Translations under genes and position numbers: made by a program
Notes under the pieces: generated by a model
The model's database searches: none
The model's input: only the letters and a program-made list of their open reading frames with translations
What the model was told of the DNA's origin: nothing
Shown here: positions 1 through 12,096 of the stretch, piece after piece
How positions within the stretch are numbered: position 1 is the stretch's first letter
Layout: the number at the start of each line of letters is the position of its first letter
Source of the DNA: Paulownia fortunei
Taxonomy: Eukaryota > Streptophyta > Magnoliopsida > Lamiales > Paulowniaceae
Reading direction: 5' to 3'
DNA: 64,000 nucleotides
NCBI GenBank assembly: GCA_019321725.1
Contig: CM033116.1
Span: 13,162,841 to 13,226,840, forward strand

Positions 1-643
1 GTTTATGACCATGTGATTATTAATATTGTTCAGATCTCTATCCGGTGTATAGTAGGTGGGCCAATGGCTCAATAAATGAAGTGATTTTTAATGAAAACTC
101 TTTGATTTATGAGTACTCAATTTGAAACATTTATAGCATCATATCTTAGAGTTGAGTTGTATGAGATTTTATATCATACTCTTGTCAAGCATGATTTTTA
201 CTTATTGAGCGTTAGCTCATGTAGTTAATGCATTATAGGTGAACATGGTGAGACTTGAGACTTTTGGTTTACTGGCTGGCAGTGGAGCTCCTACAGGCTT
301 TCAAAGATCAATGTACTTGGATGATGACCTGTTGGGCTATTTTGTGGGCTGTGTTTTTGATTTTACAGTTATTGTATTATATTAGTGACTTTATCCTATA
401 TATCACTTTCAAAACTCCTTTATGATAGAGAGTTTGGGTTTGTGATGGTTTTGATAGACTTGGTTAATGTTTAATAACTACCTACGTATATATAATGTCA
501 CAGGATATGAAAACACTTTACTTTTATCAATGTTTTGTTGAACTGAGTTAAAAAAAAAAGTTATACACATGCATACGTGCACAAATTATGTTGCACAAGT
601 TGTTTATATATATATTTATATATATTGTTGGGAGGTTGTGACA
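1..643 (+). repeat. 3' end of a Tekay-like 5' LTR
   Basis: The block aligns by eye with 20974-21620 of the solo LTR downstream: shared stretches lie around the GAGCGTTAGCTCATGTAG motif, the TGGAGCTCCTACAGG motif and the terminal TTGTGACA. It ends with CA at 643, five bases before the primer-binding site. Only the last part of the LTR is present because the window opens inside it. Confidence 0.8.
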
Positions 644-648
644 AAGAG

Positions 649-661
649 TGGTATCAGAGCC
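649..661 (+). other. Primer-binding site, initiator tRNA-Met type
   Basis: TGGTATCAGAGCC matches the complement of the 3' end of plant initiator tRNA-Met, the usual minus-strand primer of Tekay-like and many copia elements. It lies just downstream of the LTR end. Confidence 0.9.
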
Positions 662-810
662 CAGGTCTTGATTCTGTAGACTGTCCATGTACATGATCTT
701 TGAACTTGTGGAGCACAGCCATGCCAGTAAGTTTTATTTTATGTTATATTGCATTATATATTTCATGAATTATATTGGCCATTTGTTATAAACAAAATGG
801 TACTGCAGTC

Positions 811-1880
811 ATGGTGAGAACAAGGGGTGAAAGTAGTAGTGGAGCCAGAACCCTAGGAGAGCAGACACCTATTTTAAATAATGATCGTGATGTTATCATC
901 AATTGACTTACAGAGCTTGTTGAATGACAATTAGAACAAATTTAGCAACTTATCCAGTAGAGGGATATGGGTGGACAACTAAGGGCTGAAATGGTTCAAC
1001 CACAACCTCGAGTAGAATAGGTAAAGATAGTTAGGGAAAGATTTAGAAAATTGAACCCACCGGTGTTTTAGGATGCACTAGATCCTACAGCTGTTGAAGA
1101 TTGGTTGAGAACTCTTGAAAATATGTTTCACTATAGTAGAGTTTGAGAAAAAGATAAAGTGATGTGTGCATCCTTTATGCTTTGAGGCAGTGCTGGACAT
1201 TGGTGGGATACAATGAGAAGCATCGAAGACATCACTGTCATAACTTGGGATAGATTTAAAGATTTATTTTGAAATAAATACTTCACAGCTCCAATTCGTG
1301 CAATGAAGATGAATGAATTTATACAGCTACGATAAGGAACTATGACAGTTGGAGAATACATTCATTAGTTTGAACAGCTATCTAGATTTGCCACATATAT
1401 GGTCAATACTGAGCATTGAAAGTTGAAAGGTTTTTTGAAGGCTTGAAACCAGAGCTATATAGAGATGTGAATATGGCAGGAATCCAAGGAGTGACATACT
1501 CACAAGTTGCTGAGAGAGCTTTAGTGGCAGAATAAGCTGAACTTAGAATTTCTCGTGCTCAGGAGATTTGATGTCAATTTAAGCAAGGACAGGGGCAATG
1601 ATGGGTTGGAAATAAAAAGAAGAGACCATTTCAAATGCAAAATCAAACATCTAAATTCCAACCTGGACAAGGGCAACAATAGTGGGATCAGAGTAAGCGT
1701 ACAAGGATTGATCAAGGTAAAGCATCGATGTTGCAACCTGCTTGTCCTAAATGTGGTGGTCACCATAGTAGAGTTTGCCCGATAGAGACTAGAACCTGCT
1801 TTGTGTGTAGGAAGGTTGGACATATTGCCAGAGCATGTTCAAATAATCAAAAACCGATAGGACAGAGAAAAGTACCAGTT
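811..1880 (+). pseudogene. gag pseudogene of copy 1
   Basis: Would encode the capsid-like protein that packages element RNA. From the ATG at 811 the reading frame keeps gag homology to about 1400 but carries at least ten in-frame stops: 904, 925, 943, 958, 1018, 1069, 1144, 1183, 1270 and 1333. Each is explicable as CGA, CAA or CAG changed to TGA, TAA or TAG. A frame break follows near 1410. The nucleocapsid zinc knuckle (CX2CX4HX4C, reading CFVCRKVGHIARAC) is intact at 1797-1838, and a second Cys/His cluster lies just before it. Compared with the copy at 44 kb the damage is mostly nonsense, not indel. Non-functional. Confidence 0.85.
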
Positions 1881-4852
1881 AGAGTCTTTACCATCACTAG
1901 ATCAGATGCTGAGGCAAACCCATCAGTGGTAACAGGTAAATTTTCTATCTTTGGTACCCCAACATTTGTGTTGTTTGATTCTGGAGCTACACACTCATTT
2001 ATTCCCACTGAGTATGTGAAGAGGCTGGGTAGAGTACCTGATACTGTTGAGGTTAGTTATAATATGATAATCCCTTCTGGAGATTCAAAACAAACTAACC
2101 ATGTTTTAAGAGATTGTGCTATTCCTATTGAAAATAGAGAACTCTATGCTGATTTAATTGTATTGGCCATGAATGACTATGATATGATTTTGAGTATGGA
2201 TTGATTGTCAAAGTATCGGCCTACAATAGATTGTTTGAGAAAGACAGTAACTTTTCAACCTCCTAATGAGGAACCGTTCATCTTTATTGGAATCGTACAA
2301 AGTTTCAAATTCCCAATTATATTAGCATTAATAGCACAAAGACTATTAGATAGTGGTTGTGAAGGATATTTGTTGAGTGTTTTGAGCATTGAAGAACAAC
2401 ACCATCCTATCCTCAATGAAGTGCCAGTTGTCCGTGAATATCTAGAAGTATTTCCTAATAATCTTCCTGTATTACCACCAAACCGTGAGATAGAATTTGT
2501 TATTGAACTAAATTCAGGAACACATCCAATATCTAAAGCTCCATACTGAATGACACCAGCTGAGTTGAAAGAATTGAAGATACAAATATAGAAATTATTA
2601 GATAAAGGTTTTATCAAACCTATCTTTTCACCATGGGGTGCACCGGTTCTATTTGTACGTAAGAAGGATGGTACAATACGACTATGTATAGACTACCAAG
2701 ATTTAAATAAAGTTACAATCAAGAATAAGTATCCTCTGCCTAGAATAGAAGACTTAATTAATCAGCTCCAAGGTGCATCTATATTTTCAAAAATTGATCT
2801 GCGATCTGGGTACCATCCACTGAAAATAAAAGAGGATAATGTCACCAAGACAACATTTAGCACGAGATATGGACATTATGAATTTTTGGTATTCCCATTT
2901 GGGTTGACAAATGCTCCAGCAGCTTTTATGGATTTGATGAACCGAGTATTTAAAAATTTTCTTAATAGATTTGTTATTGTGTTTATTGATGATATCCTGA
3001 TTTACTCTAGCACAAAAGAAGAGCATGGTGAACATCTAAGAATGGTTTTGAAAGAGAAAGAACTATATGCTAAATTTAAGAAATGTGAATTTTGGATTGA
3101 TCGAGTGGTATTTTTGGGACATATAATATCAAGAGCAGGAATATCTGTAGATCCAAGTAAAGTAGAAGCTATTAATAGTTGGTTACAACCTACTAATCCT
3201 TTAGAAGTATGAAGTTTTCTGGGTTTAGCTGGATATTACCGTAGATTTGTGGAAGGATTCTCCAAGATAGCTTCTCCTTTGACACAATTAACCAGAAAAT
3301 GTGTGACATTTAAATGGATGGATGCTTGTGAGAAAAGTTTTCAGGAATTGAATAAGAGGTTAACTTCAACTTCTATTCTTTCTATTCCATCAGGTACTGG
3401 AGGCTTTGTGGTTTATAGTGATGCTTCAAAAAATGGGTTGGGATATGTATTGATGCAAAATGGTAAAGTAGTTGTATATGTATCCAGACAGCTTAAAGAG
3501 TATAACAAGAATTATCCCACACATGATTTTGAGCTTGCTGCGGTGGTGTTTGCACTTAAGATATGGAGACATTATTTGTATGGTAAACGATGTGAGATAT
3601 ATACTGATCACAAGAGTTTGAAATATTTCTTCACCCAAAAAGAGTTAAATATGCGATAGCGAAGATGGTTGGAGTTAGTGAAAGATAATGATTGTGTTAT
3701 TAACTATCATCCTGGTAAGGCTAATGTTGTGGCTGATGCATTGAGCAGGAAATCAACACAAAATACTATAGTTTTAGCTTTGACTCAGAAATCAGGGTTA
3801 ATTGAACTACAGAAAATGGTTGTAGAAATTGTACAATAGGGATCAGTGGAGGCCAAATTTGCAGTTTTGACACTCCAATCGACTTTGATTGATAGAATTC
3901 AATAGGGACAACAAGTTGATGAATATGTTACTAAAGTGATGAAAGATATGGCTTCAAAAAAGTTTTCTGATTTTTAGATGTCAGAGAATGGTATCTTGTG
4001 GTTCCAAAAAAGGTTATATATGCCTAATGTAGACAACATTCGAGAACATATTTTGATAGAGGCACATTCAACACCATATTCAGTGCATCCAGGAGCTACT
4101 ATAATGTATAGAGATTTGGTAACGCATTACTGGTGGCCAGGTATGCAAAGAGATGTTGCTTAATTTGTAGAACAATGTTTGATATGTCAACAAATAAAGG
4201 CAGAACATCAAAGACCAGCAGGAACCTTGCAACCTTTATTTATTCCAGAATGGAAATGGGAAAGAATTATAATAGATTTTGTGTCGGGATTACCTAAAAC
4301 AGTTAAAGGTCATGATGCTATTTGGGTTATCATTGACAGGCTAACTAAATTTGCTCACTTTCTTCTAATATGTTCCACTTATTCCATGGACCGTTATGCA
4401 CAGATATATATACAGGAAGTGGTCAGACTTCATGGGGTACCACTATCTATTATTTTTAATAGAGATTCAAGGTTTTTGTGTATGTTCTGAAAGAGTTTAC
4501 ACAAGGCATTGAGAATACAATTATCTTTCAGTACTGCATATCATCTTCAAACTGATGGACAATCAGAGCGAACAATACAAATATTGGAAGATATGCTTAG
4601 AGCTTGTGTATTAGATTTTCATAGTCAATGGAGCAAATTTTTACCTTTAGTAGAATTCTCTTATAATAACAGCTATCAGTCCACTATTGGAATGACCCCC
4701 TATGAAGCATTATATGGTAGAAAATGTTGATCTCTAATTTATTGGGATGAAGTTGGTAAAAAGAAGCTTTTGGGACCAAGTATGATTCGAGAAATGACAG
4801 AAGTTGTGGCACAAATTTGTCAACGAATGCAGACTGCCCAGAGCCGACAGTC
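1881..4852 (+). pseudogene. pol pseudogene of copy 1 (PR-RT-RH-IN, truncated)
   Basis: Protease active site DSGA begins at 1977. Reverse transcriptase spans about 2560-3220, with the catalytic Asp pair of its FIDD box at 2988-2993. RNase H spans about 3330-3720. Integrase starts near 3960 with the His-His-Cys-Cys finger at about 4057-4195 and a DDE core to about 4580. In-frame stops break the protein at several points (for example 2202, 2547, 3210, 3657, 3976, 4161). In the integrase core the usual Ser-Asp of the second catalytic motif reads Phe-Asn (about 4450-4460), so a catalytic Asp is lost independently of the stops. The chromodomain end is absent because homology stops near 4852. Confidence 0.85.
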
Positions 4853-5945
4853 CTTTCCTAATTTAGCTTGGACTTAAAATTAAATCCCACAATTAATCCA
4901 ATTAATTATCTTACCAAAATCAATTAATTCCATCCAGCACATCTAATTAAATTAAACCCAATTAAATAATCTAATTATTTAATTAAGTAAATTAATTTAA
5001 CAATTAAATTAATTTATGGACTGCACAATTAATTTGATCCAATTAAATAATTATTTTACTTCAATTGTGCTCCTAATTTTATTAGGTCTAATTAAATAAT
5101 TCAATTATTTAATTTAATAATTAATTCAACTCTTCGAATTAATTTAAGTTTTAATTAATTAGTCTCTATTAATTAATTAGATCATCAATTCCTAAATTAG
5201 AAATGCTCCATCTCAAATTGTGTGTGACCCTTTAGATTTACAACTAAGCTAGCAATGGGCTTGCAATATTTACAATTTATGAATAATAATAATTATTATT
5301 TTGATTATTTAATTCAATGAATTAGTCCGCTTGAAATTAGTTCCTTAATTTCAAAAACTTCACAAGTCATAGAAAACACCTAACAAGTGTATCATGACTA
5401 TCTAGACTTAGGTGAAATAACAAGTGAATCTATTTTTATTATGAGTATCATACACATAAGGTCTTTCTGTGAACTAATCTCTTGATTGAGTTTAGGGCAT
5501 GGATCAATAGTCGAAATCCTAATTGCTCAATAACTATGATTCTATTTCAAGTTTCAATAACACATGATAAATCGTTAGAAAACCCCCGTCTAACATTTAT
5601 CTTGCCTTGGCCAAGGACTTCTGAGTTATGAACTGTGAAAATATAGGAGATTCACTTATTCTACCAGACAAGTGATGAATCATTTGTTGAGCACTCATTA
5701 ACCTCCAACATATCAATGCAACATCCAGTGTATCCCCTTTGTGATTGTCAGGTAATTAGAAGATACATCAAAATGAAATACGACATGATTAAGACTACCA
5801 TGGTGTCTCAAGTTAAAAGACTAATCATGTATTATCATAACATGGAATTTCTTATTTTGACAAACAAGTATTTGTACGAGGGTTTTTTCCACATTATTTT
5901 TATAATGTTTTGGACATCAACTTAAGTGTCATTTCTGTTAGTAAA
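4853..5945 (-). repeat. Ty1/copia LTR-like block (minus strand)
   Basis: AT-rich sequence clearly related to the 15400-16450 block further on: both share the segment around GTGTGACC / TTAGATT..ACAACTA, the block ending CATTAACCTCCA, and the ACCATGGTGTCT motif. Because it directly follows integrase remnants read on the minus strand, it is best explained as the 3' LTR side of a minus-strand copia element whose RT and RNase H have been deleted. Exact LTR ends and a TSD could not be found. Confidence 0.5.
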
Positions 5946-8451
5946 AACATCATCGGTTCTAGAATATAGACCTAGAATGAAAGAGGCAATCCAGTTTCTT
6001 GGACCGAACCATGTCCAATAAAGTTTAATTTCTATAAATAGCTACCATGTTCAATTGTGGAGTGATGGAGTCCACTACGAGAGAATCTCATTCTCTCTTT
6101 GATACTCAAAAAACTCCAAGACTAAGTATTCGCCTCCTTGATCAAATCGAAGAACCTTAATACTTTGCCCAGTTTGTTAGAACCTTTTGGAGGCTTTATG
6201 CTTGTATTTCAAAAGATACACATACTCATATCTCAAATGATCATTGGGAAAGATAATAAAGTATTGGTGGTTTTCTCAAGTACTAACACTTAGTGGCCCG
6301 CATATATCTACATGGGTCAAATCTAAAGGATTTGTAGTATACTCCATTTGTCCAACAAATGGGGATTTGTTTATCTTTCCCTCAAGATAAGTTTCACAAG
6401 TTGGCATTCATTGCACGTCTGAAAGGTCAAGCGATTGTGTCATCTTGTGACTCTTTTCTTAGAGACATTACCTAATCGCGCATACCAAAGTATGTGGAAC
6501 TATGATCATCTAATTTACATTAATTTTGTTGAATGAATAGCATGGAATTTGCGGTTATATAAATTATTTATTAATTTACCAACATCAAGAACCATAAAAT
6601 ATTTCCATTCTTTGATTTTTCAATCAAAGTTTCTCTGTCCAATAGTGATTCTATTCTTAATACGTTTTGGTATCAAAGATAAATAATTAAAACTACCCCT
6701 AATCTATCCAGAACTAATTGGACCATTCCTTTAGTTTATGAAGCAACATTTGCTTCACTTCCAAGCTTAAGGGTTGTAATTTCCTCTTAATCGCCTTTAT
6801 GTTGTCATCTGTTGCAACCTATTGTAGAGATAGAATCATTATCCAATATCCAATACCCAAGAAGAATTTTTAGTGTTGATGGTATTCTTCTTGTCTCTCT
6901 TGTAACCCCTTGTAGAGATGTGATCATTATCTGATATCCAATACCTAAGAAGAATTGTCAATGTCGATGGTTGACTTCAATATAATATTGGTTTGAACCA
7001 AAACCCTTTCTAATTCCAAACTCATTTTAAAACCTTTTTTAAATCATTAAGCAAGTCAATACTTGCATTACTCTTTCAATGCCCCGACATACCATAGTGG
7101 TGGTATGAGCCTATCTTATTTGGATCAATCCCCTAGCTTTTGCCTAATTTTATATGTTGTTTCTATTTGAGAATTCTTTCTTATTCCATCTCTTTGACCT
7201 TTTGTCCAAGAACAGGTAGAACTAACCATAAAAATTAGGCTTTAACAACTAGATTCTCTACAACTCCTTGTAGAATGTGCAGTGGGAGTTGTTTCCATAA
7301 CTTTTGTCAAATTTGTTTCTATAACTATTGTAGAAATTCACTTTTGCACATTTGTAAACCTCTTAAATTAGAGAACCATTCTCAAATTTCAAGAGCAACC
7401 TGGATATATTAGAGCTAGTGATGTTCATTATTATCCAGAATAATTTATTGAGTGGAACTATAAACGATAACCATTATCTTAAGCGAGGTAGAAAACTAAG
7501 CATCTATTCAAAAATATAATCTTTTATATATGGTCTTTAATGTCTCCCACTATTTTATTCAAATCCCATCACCCTCTACATAGCAATTCAAAAAATCCAA
7601 TTTTCAAGTAGGCTTGAGGCCTAATTAATATTTTATATCCTTAATTTTATGAGTTCATACAAAATATCAAAAGGTACCTAGCTACATTAGCAATTGCATT
7701 ACCATGCAAACCTCAAACTATTTTGCCTCACTTCTTTTCATATCTCCTAATTTTATGATATCATATGGTACTAAGTATCAAGCATGACCCATCAAACCTC
7801 CATGTAGATGGACGATAATGACGAGTCCACCCCATGGGCATCTCTATGCTTTGTAGTGATCATAAGTTTTCATCATTTACGCATCCCCATGACTCATGGA
7901 CGATGTTCTAAATATGGTAGTATCGTGATGTCAACTACTTTTGATGGAAGACATTAACGATTATGTCCAAATTGATTTTGCCCATATTTGCTTGATATGG
8001 AATTTAGTTAAAAATCCCTTAACTTGACTTTTCAAGTGAGGGTCCAATATTACAATTCCAAGACCAAGACCTCATATTTTATTGCTAAGTAGTTTATTTA
8101 ATGTTTTCATTATCCGAGTGATTACAAGCATAATCAAAAGGAAAGCATTAAATAAAACATGCATGCATCACCATGCATACATAAATAAAGGGATGATCAT
8201 GAGCAATATCCTATCTGATCTACTTGAGCCAAAGTAGATTTAGGTCAATTTAAGGGTTTCAATTAAAATGATAACACATCCTTATCTATTATATGAATGT
8301 ATAGGTGCTTCATTTCTTACTTTTCTCCATCTTTCACTGTCTTCTTGTATTGTACACTACAATACAAAAAACAAATCTCACCACCTAATACTACTCTCAT
8401 TATATTTGCTACAACCTAACAAGAAACCTTGGTTTCTTTCAAAGAGAGATA
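5946..8451 (-). pseudogene. Ty1/copia gag-integrase remnant
   Basis: On the minus strand 6290-6510 encodes a recognisable GAG-pre-integrase region (LWxARLG..SKKRVTRL, then paired Cys and a PLDLxHVDICG-like end). 5946-6290 encodes the integrase core, including a YEYVYLLKYKHKA-like stretch, DQGGEYL and TLLDMVRS. A degraded nucleocapsid knuckle (CYHHYGMSGH) lies near 7085-7130. Stops and frame changes are frequent. Homology jumps from the integrase end straight into LTR-like DNA at about 5945, so RT and RNase H are missing. 7200-8451 is presumably the gag and leader side, with nothing else identifiable. Dead copy. Confidence 0.7.
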
Positions 8452-11400
8452 CATAATGTAATACCCAATCCTCACACTACTCACTTGACCAATGTGATTC
8501 ATGCATCACATGCTACTTATATGCTAATTTTCATTAACATTTACATGGCATCTTATATAGTATTATTAATCATTAGACCTCTAATGCTATCACATGATAT
8601 TAGTGGTTGAGATCTTATAACCTAAGTAAGAAATTCAATATTTAGATAAGAGAAAGAATAGATTGGTCAATCTATTGGATATTCATAGGTTATATGTTAT
8701 AATTTTAGAAGTAATTAAAGGTATTACTAGTAAGCTAATATATTTCGATTCAACTAGATCAAGGTGTTTTAAAGGTATACATCCATAAACTAATAATACT
8801 TAGGATATTAAACATGATGTAATTTGATTTAAGTGTCATATTTCAAGGTCCATATGGGCATATGATTTTAGAAATGAAAACTAGACAATCTATTTAAGAA
8901 TCGGATGTCAATCGATTTAAAGATCGAATCAACGGTTAAGAAATTATGGTAGAATTTATTATCCAATCGTATGAAAATTAAAATAGGTTGTAAATAAAAG
9001 AATAAATGCTGAGAAACACCAGATTAGAGTTGTGTAAGTTGTATATAATATCAGATTTAAACCACCATTTAACACCTCAAACTTTGCCACCTCATGCTTT
9101 CTTATTAAGCTTAAGCTAACATCTCAAGCTAACAACTCAAAACCTTCACCCTTAAGCCACGACCTCATTTTAGCCATTTTTAGATTCCAAACACACACCT
9201 TAAGGTCTAGAAGTGCTCCAAATTGATTCCAAGTTGAAATAAAAGCAAGAAAAGCAAAGGAGAAATGATTACCATCAAGTTTAACCTCAAAATCTGCATA
9301 GGTAACATTTTTCTATGGTTTTGCTTTTGCTTTTTAGATTATTCTGAATGGGTTTGTTGTTTATTAAGCTTTCAATATCTCTTATAAAAGTTTTACGAAG
9401 TTTTTAGTTAGACTTTGGTGTACAAAGAAAGGGTTTTTGATGACAAATACTTAATAGGAAATACTTATAGCAGAAACTATCACCTTACTATTTTCTTGTA
9501 TTTTAGGCTTCAAACGTGTATGGTATGCTAAATAAAATTGATAATTATTACCATTTACATGTCCATATATGAGTTAAGAGTATTGCAATGAATTTGGATC
9601 GGTTAGAAATTGAAATAGAGCATGATATTGGAGAAACACTCAAATTGCCAAAGTAGCAAAATCTGTTTAGGTGTGCTATGAAGGAGCTGAATTAGGGAGC
9701 TAAATCCATGAGTTTTGGAAATAATATGACCTTGTTGTCTCTTTTTATATGTTATCTAAGTGTTCTGAAAATTCAAGAGTATTTGAATATACTTAAGGAT
9801 TCCAAAACTATTAATGTCATGAAGTGCGCAAAACTGTCACAGTAGGAAAAATCTATTTCAGTATGCTGTGAAGGGAGCTGAACTTGGGAAGCTATATCCG
9901 TATGTTTTAGCCATTATATGACATGTTTACATTATTTTTTTATTTTAGCTAGGTGTGATAAAAATTGGGGATTGAATGCATATATCTAAGGGTGTCAAAA
10001 TCATCATCTAAATTTGGCAGCAAGAAAATGTGAAGTTATGAATCTGTCTCATTTGGTTCATTAACATGTTCCAACATAGATATGGTGCATTTTATCCCTA
10101 ACATTTAGGGAGATGTTATAAGAGTTATAATACATCAATTAAGTTAGGTTATTATATATTTAAGATGTGGAGCAAAGGTTCATAAAATGTTGTATTCGGT
10201 TATAATTCTAAGTGGTAAGGATGTTTAATCAAATCGAGATTCAAGATCTTTATAATACATTAGGTATAATGAGCCTGTTAATTGAGGATGGTGATTCATA
10301 TCTTATATTTTTATAGATTATTTCACATCTAGGGTTAGTGAGTAGTTTCTTAACATACAACCGATCAAAGGTAAGTGAAAATCCATTTGCAACTATAATG
10401 CATGGGTATAGTATTTCTTGCCTTATTTATATTAAATGTGATCCTTGTGTCTTGATGAGTGTTTTGATGAGTATTATAAATATCTTATAGTGCATACGTT
10501 GCTTGGATGATGGGACATGGGATCCGTTGTGTCATTGAACATGTCATTCATCAACATTTATACGTGCTCCTAGTTGAGGTTTTACATGCATAATATTATT
10601 TTTAGAAAGAAAATATTTTGGTTGGCCACTACTAGTGTACCGAGGCCTATGTGGCTTATTTATATGATATTTTGGGGTTCCGCGAGTATTACTTCTCAGA
10701 GGATCATAGGGGTGGATATGGGGTGTGCCTTGGTGGTCATGAGAGGGTGGACCACTTGACTGTATCCTTATCGACGCTGCTGGTGGGAAGACTTCTAGAG
10801 GATCACAGGGAAAGATAGGGGGTGGACCTCTGGTGATCCTAGGAGATGGCCCCCGAACTGTGTCGATCTGTTTATGGCCATGTGATTATTGATATTGTTG
10901 AGAGCTCTATCCAGTACATAATAGGTGGGCCAATGGCTCAATGATGAAAAATGACTTTGAATGAACTATTTTTTATGCATGAGTTTGCATTTTTGTCATG
11001 ATCTCCTAGAAATGCATCAAATATATGTTGGATTATCTCTTCAACATGCATGATTTTCACTTACTAAGCGTTAGCTCATGTAATTCATACATTGTAGGTA
11101 AGCATGGTGATACCTGAGATTTTGAGGCTTACTAGGTTGGTTGTTAGAGCTCCTGCAGGTTTCTGAGGATCACTGTATATGGATGATGACCTGCTGAGTT
11201 GTGTTGTGGACATATTCTAATTTTTACAATTATTATTGTTGTGTAAATTGTTGTCTATATATAAAGGGTTACAATATGCAAAATGTCCTTACTTCTTTCG
11301 AAAGTATAGGCTATTATTTTGATTTTTGAGTCTATCATATTATAACTTTGGGATGTCATGTCCTATATAACTCTTGAAATTTTATAGTAAATAAGTTTGA

Positions 11401-11612
11401 GAATAGCGTGACTGTGATGGGTGTTGTGTTTTTTTATAAACAATGTTTTTTTTCCTATATACAGGGTTATATATAAGAAAATACTTTTACTATTTTTCAA
11501 AGTGCTATAGTTGACAAAAATTATATATATACACATGTGCACACATGTGCTACTTTGTCAAAATTATTGTTATATTAATATCTATATTTAGTAGTGGGGG
11601 TGATACACATAA
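8452..11612 (+). mobile_element. Solo LTR, Tekay-like, with TSD CATAA
   Basis: The LTR runs 8457-11607 (3151 bp), beginning TGTAATACCC and ending TGATACA, with no PBS or coding region attached. It is flanked by perfect 5-bp duplications CATAA at 8452-8456 and 11608-11612. Its body matches the LTRs at 44 and 51.6 kb throughout, including the CTCAAACTTTGCCACC / CTTCACCCTTAAGC segment and the CCACTACTAGTGTACCGA segment. Known: a solo LTR flanked by its TSD is the product of recombination between the two LTRs of one element, so a full element once sat here. Confidence 0.92.
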
Positions 11613-12096
11613 GAGAGAGATATAATTTAGATGTACAGAAAATAGAGAAAATGTGAAACATTCAGGCCTTATTTAAGTTGAAACTCAAAGCAATAAAACT
11701 AATCACATAGAATATCCAAAAAAAGTCTAGGCTCCATGATCACCCGCACATCCATACATAATTAATTTAATCATCATTGAAATAAATTCAAAGCATGTAA
11801 ATTTACCATTCCTTATGTGCTAATTTTAATTTTAGAATAAATAATTTTGGTTATTCATGAAAATATTTTTAATTTAAAATTAATAATTAACTTTAAAAGT
11901 AAATTAACTAAAATTTGTGTTCAACTATTGTACGTGAAACCTAAGAAAAACAAACTGGGTACAGTACCCAGTTGGCCTTTCAAATATTCTTTTGATGGCA
12001 TTACAATGCTTTCTAGCCATACCGTGGTGCCGTGTTTTCTATAATCTATACGTTGCAGCACCTACAACCATGTTGTGGCTTTGAAGCCTCTTCTAG
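11613..12096. other. Unassigned AT-rich DNA ending in a GC-rich repeat block
   Basis: No gene is recognised. The last ~110 bases (about 11985-12096) are GC-richer and contain short degenerate units of the type TGCCGTG / GCAGCACC that continue after the solo LTR at 14353-14510, so the two blocks were one before that insertion. Confidence 0.5.

Larger units (their letters stand above)
1..4852 (+). mobile_element. Truncated Tekay-like Ty3/gypsy chromovirus (copy 1)
   Basis: Seen: the end of a 5' LTR (1-643), a PBS at 649, then gag, protease, reverse transcriptase, RNase H and integrase in gypsy order. The sequence switches abruptly to copia-like DNA near 4852, inside the integrase C-terminal region, so the chromodomain, polypurine tract and 3' LTR are missing. 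Its closest relatives here are the complete element at 44036-54527 (internal region) and the solo LTR at 18760-21620 (LTR end). Known: Tekay/Del chromoviruses use initiator tRNA-Met primers and have long LTRs. Inference: an old copy, cut off by rearrangement or by the neighbouring copia element. The left end lies outside the window. Confidence 0.85.

Noticed and set aside
649..661. Possible tRNA-related gene
   Set aside because: Only a primer-binding site complementary to a tRNA end; no cloverleaf around it. The same applies to 31728 and 46918.
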